Part shown: one piece after another, positions 1 to 5,408 of the stretch
Position numbering within the stretch: position 1 is the first letter of the stretch
Layout: each line of letters starts with the position of its first letter
DNA from: an uncultured Acidobacteriota bacterium
Lineage (GTDB): Bacteria; Acidobacteriota; Blastocatellia; Pyrinomonadales; Pyrinomonadaceae
Assembly: GCA_902826385.1 (NCBI GenBank)
Contig: CADEEU010000179.1
Span: 1-7,489 of the forward strand
Direction of reading: 5' to 3'
Length of the DNA: 7,489 nucleotides
Position numbers and translations under genes: made by a program
Notes under the pieces: generated by a model
What the model saw: only the letters and a program-made list of their open reading frames with translations
The model's database searches: none
Told to the model about the DNA's origin: nothing

Positions 1-1
1 G

Positions 2-67
2 GGTCAATTAGTGCAGCAGTTCGGTCAGAACGGCGACGTGCCTACGCAGAGTTCGTTCATTTACTGA
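2..67 (+). CDS. C-terminal end of a probable FG-GAP/VCBS-repeat surface protein (5' truncated)
   Basis: Only the last 21 codons and the TGA stop (65-67) lie in the window. Reading frame 2 gives a tail containing Q-Q-F-G-Q-N-G-D-V-P-T and ending S-S-F-I-Y. The pattern 'QFG-x-NGD-x-P' is what I would expect from one blade of FG-GAP/VCBS-type repeat proteins, which are usually secreted or surface-exposed and common in Acidobacteriota and related bacteria. That assignment rests on a very short stretch. The gene is followed 12 bases after its stop by a strong hairpin that fits a terminator, which supports this being a real gene end rather than a chance frame. Its function cannot be told from this fragment. 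Confidence 0.5.
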   Translation, partial: GQLVQQFGQNGDVPTQSSFIY

Positions 68-79
68 TCGATAACTGTT

Positions 80-145
80 AAAGCCCGCACGGAATAAGGC
101 GATATGCTCAACATTGCTCATATCGCCTTATTCCGTGCGGGCTTT
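80..145 (+). terminator. Long perfect hairpin, probable rho-independent terminator of the upstream gene
   Basis: The left arm 80-106 is the exact reverse complement of the right arm 119-145, giving a 27-bp uninterrupted stem with a 12-nt loop (107-118). The outer part is AAAGCCCG/CGGGCTTT and the plus strand runs into TTTT (143-146), the usual terminator arrangement. It begins 12 bases after the stop of the upstream gene. The stem is much longer than a typical intrinsic terminator. On the minus strand there is only a three-T end, so it could also slow transcription leaving the convergent S9 peptidase gene, though less convincingly. Confidence 0.75.
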
Positions 146-146
146 T

Positions 147-357
147 GCAGCGTTCCCGGCTTACAGCTCCCGGCACTTTATCTAAAGCGTTAGCTCTTGA
201 CTGAGGAAAACGATTTCGACGCATCCGTTTGGAAGAGCCGCGAAGCTTTCGAGAGTCAAAAGGCTTTTGTCTTAAGTACGACGTGTCACATGCCAAAAGC
301 GAACAATCAGGCAGAGTAGGTAAACTCCGCGAAATCGCGAAATACACGCTCTCGGCT
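147..357. other. Intergenic region between converging genes, no gene seen
   Basis: No supported reading frame lies here. Two small things stand out. CAAAAGGCTTTTG (257-269) is a short near-palindrome that could form a weak hairpin beyond the 3' end of the minus-strand peptidase gene. The 14-mer at 323-336 (AACTCCGCGAAATC) recurs exactly at 4816-4829 inside another intergenic hairpin, hinting at a dispersed intergenic repeat family. Confidence 0.4.
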
Positions 358-2337
358 CTAATTTAAGTACTTCTCAAACCATTCCAAATTGCTTTGCATA
401 GCCGCGACCTGCATTTTTGGTTCGTTCGGGCCGTGCGGCTGTCGCGGAAGGACGATCATTCTCGTCGGGACACCCTGGGCTTTTAGGGCGTTGTAGAGTT
501 CGTATCCCTGCGATATCGGAACGCGGACGTCGGCTTCGCCGTGTTGAATTAACGTGGGTGTCGAAACGCCTTTGATGTTGAACATCGCGGAGTGCTTCGC
601 GTACGTTGCCGGATCGTTCCAGAACTCGCCTCCGAAATAATCGGGAATAAAGCCCGGAATATCAGCGGTTGTGGTAAAGCTCATCAGGTTCGTGACAGGT
701 GCCCCGGCCGACGCGGCTTTGAAGCGTTTCGTTTTTGTGATGATCGTCGACGTCATGTAGCCGCCGTAGCTCCATCCCATTACGCCCAGACGGTTCGGGT
801 CGGCAACTCCCATCGCGATCACCTTATCCACGCCGGACATTAGGTCCTGATAATCCATTCCTCCCCAGTCCTTTATATTTGCGCGGCGAAATTCGGTGCC
901 GTAACCGCTCGATCCGCGTGGGTTTGGGCGAAGGACCGCGTAACCCTTCGATGCGAATGTCGCGATAGGGTATGACCCGCGTCCGCCTACGTAGCTATGC
1001 TGAAACACGCCGGCCGGACCGCCGTGAACGTTCAAAATCAGGGGAACTTTGGCTCCCGCGGCGTAACCCGCCGGATAGGTCAAAAGTCCTTCGATGTCGC
1101 GGCCGTCCGAGCTTTTCCATTTAACTATCTCGGTCTTGCCTACGGGCATTTTAGCGTGGTCCGCATTTGCGTTCGATATCTGCGTCGGCTGCGCGTCACC
1201 TACGCGAGCGATGTAAACTTCCTGCGGTTTGTCGGACATCTGCAGCGCAAAGGCAAAGATCGTGCAGTCCTTATTCAAACTGACACCGCTGGCTACGGCG
1301 TTGACGGCCTGTTCTTCGTTAATGGTACCGGCGCCGACGTTGGCAGAGAATAGAGCGGTACCGGCACCTTTTGCTTCGGTGAAATAGACCTTAGCGTCGT
1401 CCGCCGACCAGCCGACTATGTTCGGCTGCCCGTCGTGCGACATCGCCATCTTTTTAGGCTCACCACCACCGGAAGGATAAACCGCAATATTGTTGCTTTG
1501 TGCCCAGCGTACGGGAAGGTCGCTGACCACGGCGGCAATCCATTTTCCATCGTGCGAGTAGGCGGGCGAAGTTTCCGCAGCGGCGGTCGCCGCGAAGGGA
1601 GTTACCTTTGCGGTGGAAACCTCGACGACGGCAATATCGGCGGTCGGCCATTCATTTGCGATCGGTGATTTCACGTGGCTGAAGACGATCTTCGTGCCGT
1701 CAGGCGACCAATCGAAGCCCGTGACGTGACGATTTTCATTGGTCAGCTTCATCGAGGCCCGTTTACCGGCGGCATCTTTTGCAATTGCGATAACATGCAG
1801 CCGCGACATTTTGAAATTTTCGTCTATCCAACGATAGTCGTTGCGGCCTTTATCGTTCTTGTCCTCATCATCGCTCTTTGCGTCGGTCACAACGTGGGCG
1901 AGCCACTTGCCGTCCGGCGACCATTCGAAATCTCCGACCGAGCTTTTTACGTCGGTGATCGGTTCAGCTTCGCCGCCCATCAAACGGAGAACATAGAGGT
2001 TGTTTTTGTTGTCCTTTCGATTGGACGTAAAAGCAATTGCCGAGCCGTCCGGCGACCATTTCGGGTTGGTCGATGATTTTTCGCCAAACGTTACCTGGTA
2101 ATTTTCTTTCCCGTCGGTTGTCGCCATCCATATTTGGGTGACGAACTCGCTTTTGTCAGATGTCATTACGGCTTCATTAACGGTGTAGACGATACGCTTT
2201 CCGTCAGGCGAGACCCGAGGGCTGCCGACGGCCTTGGTTTTTACCTGCATCTCCGGCGTCCATACGGATTGTGTTGCCGCGGCGGCCGACAAAACAACCA
2301 ATAGCGTCATTGCGAAAAGGGGTTTTAGAATTGACAT
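358..2337 (-). CDS. Exported S9-family (prolyl oligopeptidase-like) serine peptidase with beta-propeller
   Basis: The 659-residue protein resembles dipeptidyl/acylaminoacyl peptidases of family S9, which cleave short peptides that enter through a propeller lid. Residues 1 to about 22 form a signal peptide (K5, then a hydrophobic run to an Ala-rich end), so it probably acts in the periplasm or outside the cell. Residues about 30-400 hold WD40-like PD40 blades, marked by WSPDG or close variants near 43, 94, 139, 210 and 261. The C-terminal third is the alpha/beta-hydrolase: oxyanion motif HGGP at 438-441, nucleophile Ser523 in GWSYGG, Asp603 in EADVRVP and His635 in PRQPHGP. All three catalytic residues are present and the length is normal for the family. 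The start is supported by AGGAGA (2345-2350) 7 nt before the ATG. It lies 60 bp downstream of the SRA-like gene on the same strand, so co-transcription is possible. I see no separate promoter in the gap. Exact substrate preference (dipeptidyl, acylaminoacyl or other) cannot be decided from sequence. Confidence 0.96.
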   Translation of the reverse strand: MSILKPLFAMTLLVVLSAAAATQSVWTPEMQVKTKAVGSPRVSPDGKRIVYTVNEAVMTSDKSEFVTQIWMATTDGKENYQVTFGEKSSTNPKWSPDGSAIAFTSNRKDNKNNLYVLRLMGGEAEPITDVKSSVGDFEWSPDGKWLAHVVTDAKSDDEDKNDKGRNDYRWIDENFKMSRLHVIAIAKDAAGKRASMKLTNENRHVTGFDWSPDGTKIVFSHVKSPIANEWPTADIAVVEVSTAKVTPFAATAAAETSPAYSHDGKWIAAVVSDLPVRWAQSNNIAVYPSGGGEPKKMAMSHDGQPNIVGWSADDAKVYFTEAKGAGTALFSANVGAGTINEEQAVNAVASGVSLNKDCTIFAFALQMSDKPQEVYIARVGDAQPTQISNANADHAKMPVGKTEIVKWKSSDGRDIEGLLTYPAGYAAGAKVPLILNVHGGPAGVFQHSYVGGRGSYPIATFASKGYAVLRPNPRGSSGYGTEFRRANIKDWGGMDYQDLMSGVDKVIAMGVADPNRLGVMGWSYGGYMTSTIITKTKRFKAASAGAPVTNLMSFTTTADIPGFIPDYFGGEFWNDPATYAKHSAMFNIKGVSTPTLIQHGEADVRVPISQGYELYNALKAQGVPTRMIVLPRQPHGPNEPKMQVAAMQSNLEWFEKYLN

Positions 2338-2397
2338 AACTTCATCTCCTGGAGTGAACGGATAAATCGAATCCTGCTTCGTATTGGTGGGAAAAGA

Positions 2398-2799
2398 TCA
2401 GGCTTCCGGCTCGCGTCTTAATGTAAATTTCCAGAGCATTCTATTCTGTTTTTCGTCAAAAACATAACGGCCCTCGATCACTTGCCACAAACCTAAGAAT
2501 TCCCATCTGCCTGGGCTGAGTTTGTTGAACAACGGTGCGGCCAAACCGGAGTTTATCGCGTCAAGCAGTGCCCGATTTCGCACATCCAGCTTTTGATCTC
2601 CGCGCCGTCCGGAACCGGTGTAAAAGATCGTATCGACAGTATTGCCGTGGTAATCCGGATAGCAGGGATTTATCCGGCCAAAGTCCGTGAGCAGCGAAAT
2701 AATGCGTCCATTTTTCTGATAGATACCGTGGCGAGTTTTGTGCGTTTCGGAAACCTGTTCCCATGTCAGAATGATCGGCTCGCCGGGATTATTTTTCAT
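2398..2799 (-). CDS. Small stand-alone SRA/YDG-like domain protein (putative modified-DNA binder)
   Basis: The protein is 133 residues, soluble, with no signal peptide or membrane segment. I recognise an SRA/YDG-type pattern. A Y-x-D-Y-H-G-N stretch (48-52) leads into DTIFYTGSG (56-64). GDQKL (67-71), N75 and RALL (76-79) follow, then FLGLWQV (101-107) and a terminal MLWKFTLRR (121-129). The same order (YTGSGG, DQKL, NRAL, Y-x-G-x-Y-V, closing hydrophobic strand with LRR) occurs in the SRA domain of UHRF1. In bacteria, SRA-like domains read methylated or hydroxymethylated cytosine in type IV restriction enzymes such as ScoMcrA and MspJI relatives. Here the domain fills the whole protein, and no HNH or other nuclease domain is present or adjacent. 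The ATG at 2797-2799 has no clear Shine-Dalgarno sequence, and an in-frame stop lies eight codons upstream. Family assignment is by eye. The binding role is inferred, and a non-DNA function remains possible. Confidence 0.78.
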   Translation of the reverse strand: MKNNPGEPIILTWEQVSETHKTRHGIYQKNGRIISLLTDFGRINPCYPDYHGNTVDTIFYTGSGRRGDQKLDVRNRALLDAINSGLAAPLFNKLSPGRWEFLGLWQVIEGRYVFDEKQNRMLWKFTLRREPEA

Positions 2800-2819
2800 T
2801 GTGCGGCCAATAAGCCAAC

Positions 2820-2825
2820 ATTATA
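2820..2825 (-). promoter_or_regulatory. Possible -10 element for the SRA-like gene
   Basis: The minus strand reads TATAAT exactly at 2825 to 2820, 20 bases before the start codon. This would give a very short leader of about 13 nt, consistent with the lack of a clear ribosome binding site. No good -35 hexamer is found at 16-18 bp spacing, so this is a weak call based on the -10 alone. A second TATAAT occurs on the same strand at 2876 to 2871. Confidence 0.3.
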
Positions 2826-2830
2826 CTTAC

Positions 2831-2859
2831 TTGACAAAAATTTATCCTTGGACTAGACT
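2831..2859 (+). promoter_or_regulatory. Sigma70-type promoter for the S8 protease gene
   Basis: A consensus TTGACA (2831-2836) is separated by exactly 17 bp from TAGACT (2854-2859), a four-of-six match to TATAAT. Transcription would start near 2866, leaving a leader of about 178 nt before the ATG at 3044. The bases GAC immediately precede the -10 element, as in the M4 protease promoter at 5197-5225. The -35 lies only 5 bp from the possible minus-strand -10, so the two promoters may compete. Confidence 0.65.
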
Positions 2860-3043
2860 CTCGCACATTCATTATATCTTGGTTGTTCCTACACATAGTA
2901 AGTAAATTAAATAGCAGATTCTGCAAACCAAGTAACAGGCAGCCCCCCAATTGCCCCCACTCACGATTCTCTTAAATTTTCATGCGGCGCGCACAGACGG
3001 CGGTCATTATTCTGGATCGATATTCTAAAAACAGGAGGCAACC
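2860..3043 (+). other. Long 5' leader of the S8 protease gene
   Basis: This stretch lies between the promoter and the start codon and has no coding content. The arms CTTGGTT (2878-2884) and AACCAAG (2926-2932) can pair across a 41-nt loop. The segment 2942-2956 is C-rich. The ribosome binding site AGGAGG (3033-3038) sits 5 nt before the ATG and is a full consensus match. No known riboswitch class is recognised. Confidence 0.4.
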
Positions 3044-4759
3044 ATGAGAAAATTTGGAGTAATCGCAGCCCTGCTTGCGATAGGTTTTATTGCGTTCGGC
3101 GTAGTGCAGATCAGCACTTCAGGCCAGGAGAACAAATTTAGAAAGAGCGTTAAGGCCATACCCAATCGTTACATCGTTATACTCGAAGATCAGGCCGTTG
3201 GAATGAGAGGCGAAAATTCAGCCGCTCAGGCTGTCGCCGAGGATATGACCGCGACATACGGCGGTAAAATCGATCATGTTTATCGTCACGCAATCAGCGG
3301 ATTTTCGGTGGAAATGAGGTCCGCGGCGGCGGCAGAAGAATTGAGCAAAGATCCGCGGGTTAAGTACGTAGAAGAGGACAGCGAAGTCTATGCGATCGCA
3401 ACGCAAACAAACGCAACCTGGGGCCTCGATCGTATCGACCAACGTGACCGTCCGCTCGACACTAATTATGTGTATACGGCTACAGGCAGCGGGGTCAATG
3501 CATACATCATCGACACAGGTGTTCGCTTTACGCATAACGAGTTTACGGGACGCACGGGTTCCTCATTCGACTCGATCGGCGACGGCCAGAACGGCAACGA
3601 CTGTAACGGGCACGGAACGCACGTGGCGGGTACGGTCGGCGGAACAACCTACGGCGTTGCGAAAGGCGTTACTATACATCGCGTCCGTGTTCTTAATTGT
3701 TCGGGATCGGGAACGAACTCAGGCGTGATATCCGGGGTTGATTGGGTAACTGCTAATCACGTGTCGCCGGCCGTAGCGAATATGAGCCTCGGCGGCGGTG
3801 CTTCGACAGCTCTCGACAATGCCGTCAACAACTCGGTCGCCGCGGGCGTCACTTACGCTGTTGCGGCGGGAAACAGCAACGCGAACGCGTGTAACTCTTC
3901 ACCGGCCCGCGAACCTTCAGCGATCACAGTCGGCTCTACGACTAACACCGACGCTCGGTCTTCGTTCTCGAATTTCGGCACATGCGTCGATATTTTTGCT
4001 CCGGGTTCGTCGATAACGTCGGCCTGGTACACATCAAACACGGCGACCAACACGATCTCCGGTACATCGATGGCATCGCCGCACGTCGCGGGGGTTGCGG
4101 CCCTTTACCTGCAAACGAACCCGGCCGCGTCCGCTAACACCGTGACAAATGCGATCCTGAACTCCGGCACGTCGGGAAGGCTGACCAGCATTGGGACCGG
4201 ATCGCCGAATCTGCTTCTTTATTCATTACTAGGCGGCGGTGGCGGTGGACCGACCCCAACCCCGACACCAACACCGACTCCAACCCCGCCCCCGGGCGGC
4301 AATCTGGTCGTCAACGGCGCGTTCGAAGGTTCCGCCTCACCATGGGTTAGCAGTGGTTCCGGCGCGTTTTATATCGCCAACGGAAACTATCCACGCGGCG
4401 GTACCGGATATATTTATCTTGGTGTTAACAACAACATTTCCGGCCAGTGGTATCAGACGGTTTCGATCCCATCGACCGCTACGGGAAATTTGACCTTCTG
4501 GTTAAACGTCAGCTCAAGCGAAACCACAACAACGACACAGTACGACCGCTTATTCATAGAGGTCAGAAACACGTCGGGAACTTTGCTGGCGACATTGGGC
4601 ACCTTCAGCAATCTGAACAGAACGACGCCCGGAAGTTACACGCAAAGGTCGTTCAGCCTCGCACCGTTTACAGGGCAGACAGTAAGGCTACAATTCCGTG
4701 CAACGACCGATGTCTCTCTGGCTACCACGTTCCGCGTAGATGACGTGTCGCTGCAGTGA
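3044..4759 (+). CDS. Secreted S8 subtilisin/proteinase K-like protease with I9 propeptide and C-terminal module
   Basis: The 571-residue preproenzyme is an extracellular serine endoprotease. Residues 1 to about 27 are a signal peptide (MRKF then a hydrophobic core). Residues about 42-118 match the inhibitor I9 propeptide (RYIVILED... to VKYVEED), a chaperone removed on maturation. The S8 domain spans about 125-395, with Asp157 in IIDTG, His190 in NGHGTHVAGT, oxyanion Asn277 in AAGN and Ser342 in SGTSMASPHVAG, so the catalytic set is complete. Cys187, 219, 283 and 314 could form disulfides, as in proteinase K relatives. A linker follows (six Gly at 397-402, then Thr-Pro repeats to 417). The C-terminal module (420-571) begins NLVVNGAFEG and ends FRVDDVSLQ, resembling carbohydrate-binding or MAM-type jelly-roll domains. 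A near-identical module sits on the neighbouring M4 protease. The start is fixed by AGGAGG at 3033-3038. It has its own promoter at 2831-2859. Confidence 0.97.
   Translation: MRKFGVIAALLAIGFIAFGVVQISTSGQENKFRKSVKAIPNRYIVILEDQAVGMRGENSAAQAVAEDMTATYGGKIDHVYRHAISGFSVEMRSAAAAEELSKDPRVKYVEEDSEVYAIATQTNATWGLDRIDQRDRPLDTNYVYTATGSGVNAYIIDTGVRFTHNEFTGRTGSSFDSIGDGQNGNDCNGHGTHVAGTVGGTTYGVAKGVTIHRVRVLNCSGSGTNSGVISGVDWVTANHVSPAVANMSLGGGASTALDNAVNNSVAAGVTYAVAAGNSNANACNSSPAREPSAITVGSTTNTDARSSFSNFGTCVDIFAPGSSITSAWYTSNTATNTISGTSMASPHVAGVAALYLQTNPAASANTVTNAILNSGTSGRLTSIGTGSPNLLLYSLLGGGGGGPTPTPTPTPTPTPPPGGNLVVNGAFEGSASPWVSSGSGAFYIANGNYPRGGTGYIYLGVNNNISGQWYQTVSIPSTATGNLTFWLNVSSSETTTTTQYDRLFIEVRNTSGTLLATLGTFSNLNRTTPGSYTQRSFSLAPFTGQTVRLQFRATTDVSLATTFRVDDVSLQ
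4250..4285 (+). repeat. Three 12-nt tandem units encoding the Thr-Pro linker of the S8 protease
   Basis: The units CCGACCCCAACC (4250-4261), CCGACACCAACA (4262-4273) and CCGACTCCAACC (4274-4285) each encode Pro-Thr-Pro-Thr and differ only at third codon positions. They are preceded by a Gly-codon run (4232-4249) and followed by a Pro-rich end. The DNA-level periodicity suggests growth by slippage or unequal exchange, which would set the linker length. Confidence 0.8.
4301..4756 (+). repeat. Copy A of the shared C-terminal module (S8 residues 420-571)
   Basis: This segment encodes the beta-rich module that ends the S8 protease. It is a direct repeat of 7101-7489 in the M4 gene. By hand alignment about 98 of 129 comparable residues are identical. 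The longest exact nucleotide tract I noticed is 17 nt (4454-4470 with 7254-7270). The copies differ at many synonymous positions, so the duplication is old and the protein sequence is conserved. Confidence 0.9.
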
Positions 4760-5196
4760 TGCGTTGTCGAATTGACAAGGTTAGGAAGGCTGAAAAGCCG
4801 ACAAAATAATCGGCGAACTCCGCGAAATCTCACAGAGGTTACGCGGAGTTCGCCGGACAAGAATACTGTATTGTTCCAAGAAGGTGCACGAAAAGTCGAT
4901 TCTTGTCGCCGAAAGCGACGAATTTAATATTGTCGGGGGAAACCCCATTGGCGCCAGCTTAAGGATGAAGAATCTCGAAGTACCACCAGCGGTTTGTTCG
5001 ACGTTTTCCGATTTACCGTCGGGATTCTCCCGACTCTATTAAATCTGTTCGTTTCAGGGACTCAACAGCTTCTTAGACACCCTCCATTTGTTCCAACTTT
5101 TTCGGACATTCTCTTGTTTTTAGAGAGTTTCGTCGGAGTTAAAAACCGAGGTATCCATAATTTTTATGGACTCAATAAGAAGAACGCAAATTTAGG
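4760..5196. other. Gene-poor intergenic region after the S8 gene
   Basis: No convincing coding region is present. The stretch holds the hairpin 4811-4855, a small GGGG-GAAA-CCCC hairpin (4935-4946) and a 7-bp stem with 3-nt loop (GTCGGGA 5018-5024 with TCCCGAC 5028-5034) followed by TCTATT. A 68-codon TTG-started frame at 4994-5200 lacks a ribosome binding site. Base composition is richer in A and T than in the flanking genes, as expected for non-coding DNA. Confidence 0.6.
4811..4855 (+). terminator. Hairpin downstream of the S8 gene, possible terminator or intergenic repeat
   Basis: CGGCGAACTCCGCG (4811-4824) pairs exactly with 4842-4855 as a 14-bp stem. After an A/A mismatch a further 5 bp form (4826-4830 with 4836-4840, one G-T pair), closing on a 5-nt loop. 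It starts 51 bases after the S8 stop codon. No T run follows on the plus strand, so it is not a classic intrinsic terminator. On the minus strand the stem is followed by ATTATTTTGT. It may instead be an intergenic repeat element, since part of it recurs at 323-336. Confidence 0.5.
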
Positions 5197-5225
5197 TTGA
5201 CACGCTATAAATCGCCGACTAGAAT
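5197..5225 (+). promoter_or_regulatory. Strong sigma70-type promoter for the M4 protease gene
   Basis: A perfect TTGACA (5197-5202) is separated by 17 bp from TAGAAT (5220-5225), a five-of-six match to TATAAT. The predicted start of transcription is near 5232, giving a leader of about 177 nt. The layout matches the S8 promoter: TTGACA, 14 nt, then GACTAGA, at almost the same distance from the start codon (212 versus 213 nt from the first -35 base). Confidence 0.75.
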
Positions 5226-5286
5226 GTCTCGTACCCTCGCGGATTTATCATCGCATTATCGAATCTTATAGCAGTTAAGCGGCCCT

Positions 5287-5331
5287 CTCACAGACCGTTG
5301 TTCAAAGGTCTTTTGAAACCAGCGGTGTGAG
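5287..5331 (+). promoter_or_regulatory. Leader hairpin 1 upstream of the M4 gene
   Basis: In the predicted leader, CTCACA (5287-5292) pairs with TGTGAG (5326-5331), CCG (5295-5297) with CGG (5323-5325), and TTCAAA (5301-5306) with TTTGAA (5312-5317) around a 5-nt loop. The result is a 15-bp interrupted stem. It has no following T run, so it is more likely a leader structure than a terminator. Confidence 0.45.
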
Positions 5332-5337
5332 TAAAAT

Positions 5338-5390
5338 ATTGTGTTCGAACATATATTCGGCATGATTCTATTATCGGCACAGAACACAAT
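5338..5390 (+). promoter_or_regulatory. Leader hairpin 2 next to the M4 ribosome binding site
   Basis: ATTGTGTTC (5338-5346) is exactly complementary to GAACACAAT (5382-5390), a 9-bp stem around a 35-nt loop. It ends 4 bases before the AGGAGA ribosome binding site (5395-5400), so its folding could affect translation. The left arm overlaps the palindrome TGTTCGAACA (5342-5351). Confidence 0.4.
5346..5359. promoter_or_regulatory. LexA-box-like palindrome in the M4 leader
   Basis: CGAACATATATTCG matches the Bacillus-type SOS box CGAACATATGTTCG at 13 of 14 positions. It lies about 115 bp downstream of the predicted transcription start, where a bound repressor could act as a roadblock. That Gram-positive box is not established for the likely host group, and a single motif hit may be chance. 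Confidence 0.2.
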
Positions 5391-5408
5391 TCAAAGGAGA
5401 GAATTAGC

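Noticed and set aside
80..145. Terminal inverted repeat or attachment site of a mobile element
   Set aside because: There is no transposase or integrase nearby and no second copy in the window. The AAAGCCCG...CGGGCTTTT layout behind a stop codon fits a terminator better.
108..347. 79-codon minus-strand open frame in the gap
   Set aside because: It starts with GTG without a ribosome binding site, ends inside the long hairpin, and its composition does not look protein-like.
997..1353. 118-codon plus-strand open frame
   Set aside because: It is antisense to the S9 peptidase propeller, which has clear motifs. It has no domain pattern or ribosome binding site.
1675..2076. 133-codon plus-strand open frame with a hydrophobic stretch
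   Set aside because: It is the complement of the S9 propeller. The hydrophobic run is a by-product of the charged residues on the coding strand.
4935..4946. GGGG-GAAA-CCCC hairpin as a structured RNA
   Set aside because: It is a single 4-bp stem with no surrounding conserved structure, too small to support an RNA gene.
4994..5200. 68-codon plus-strand open frame in the intergenic gap
   Set aside because: It has a TTG start and no Shine-Dalgarno sequence, and it overlaps the -35 of the M4 promoter. The hydrophobic stretch is not enough to support a gene.
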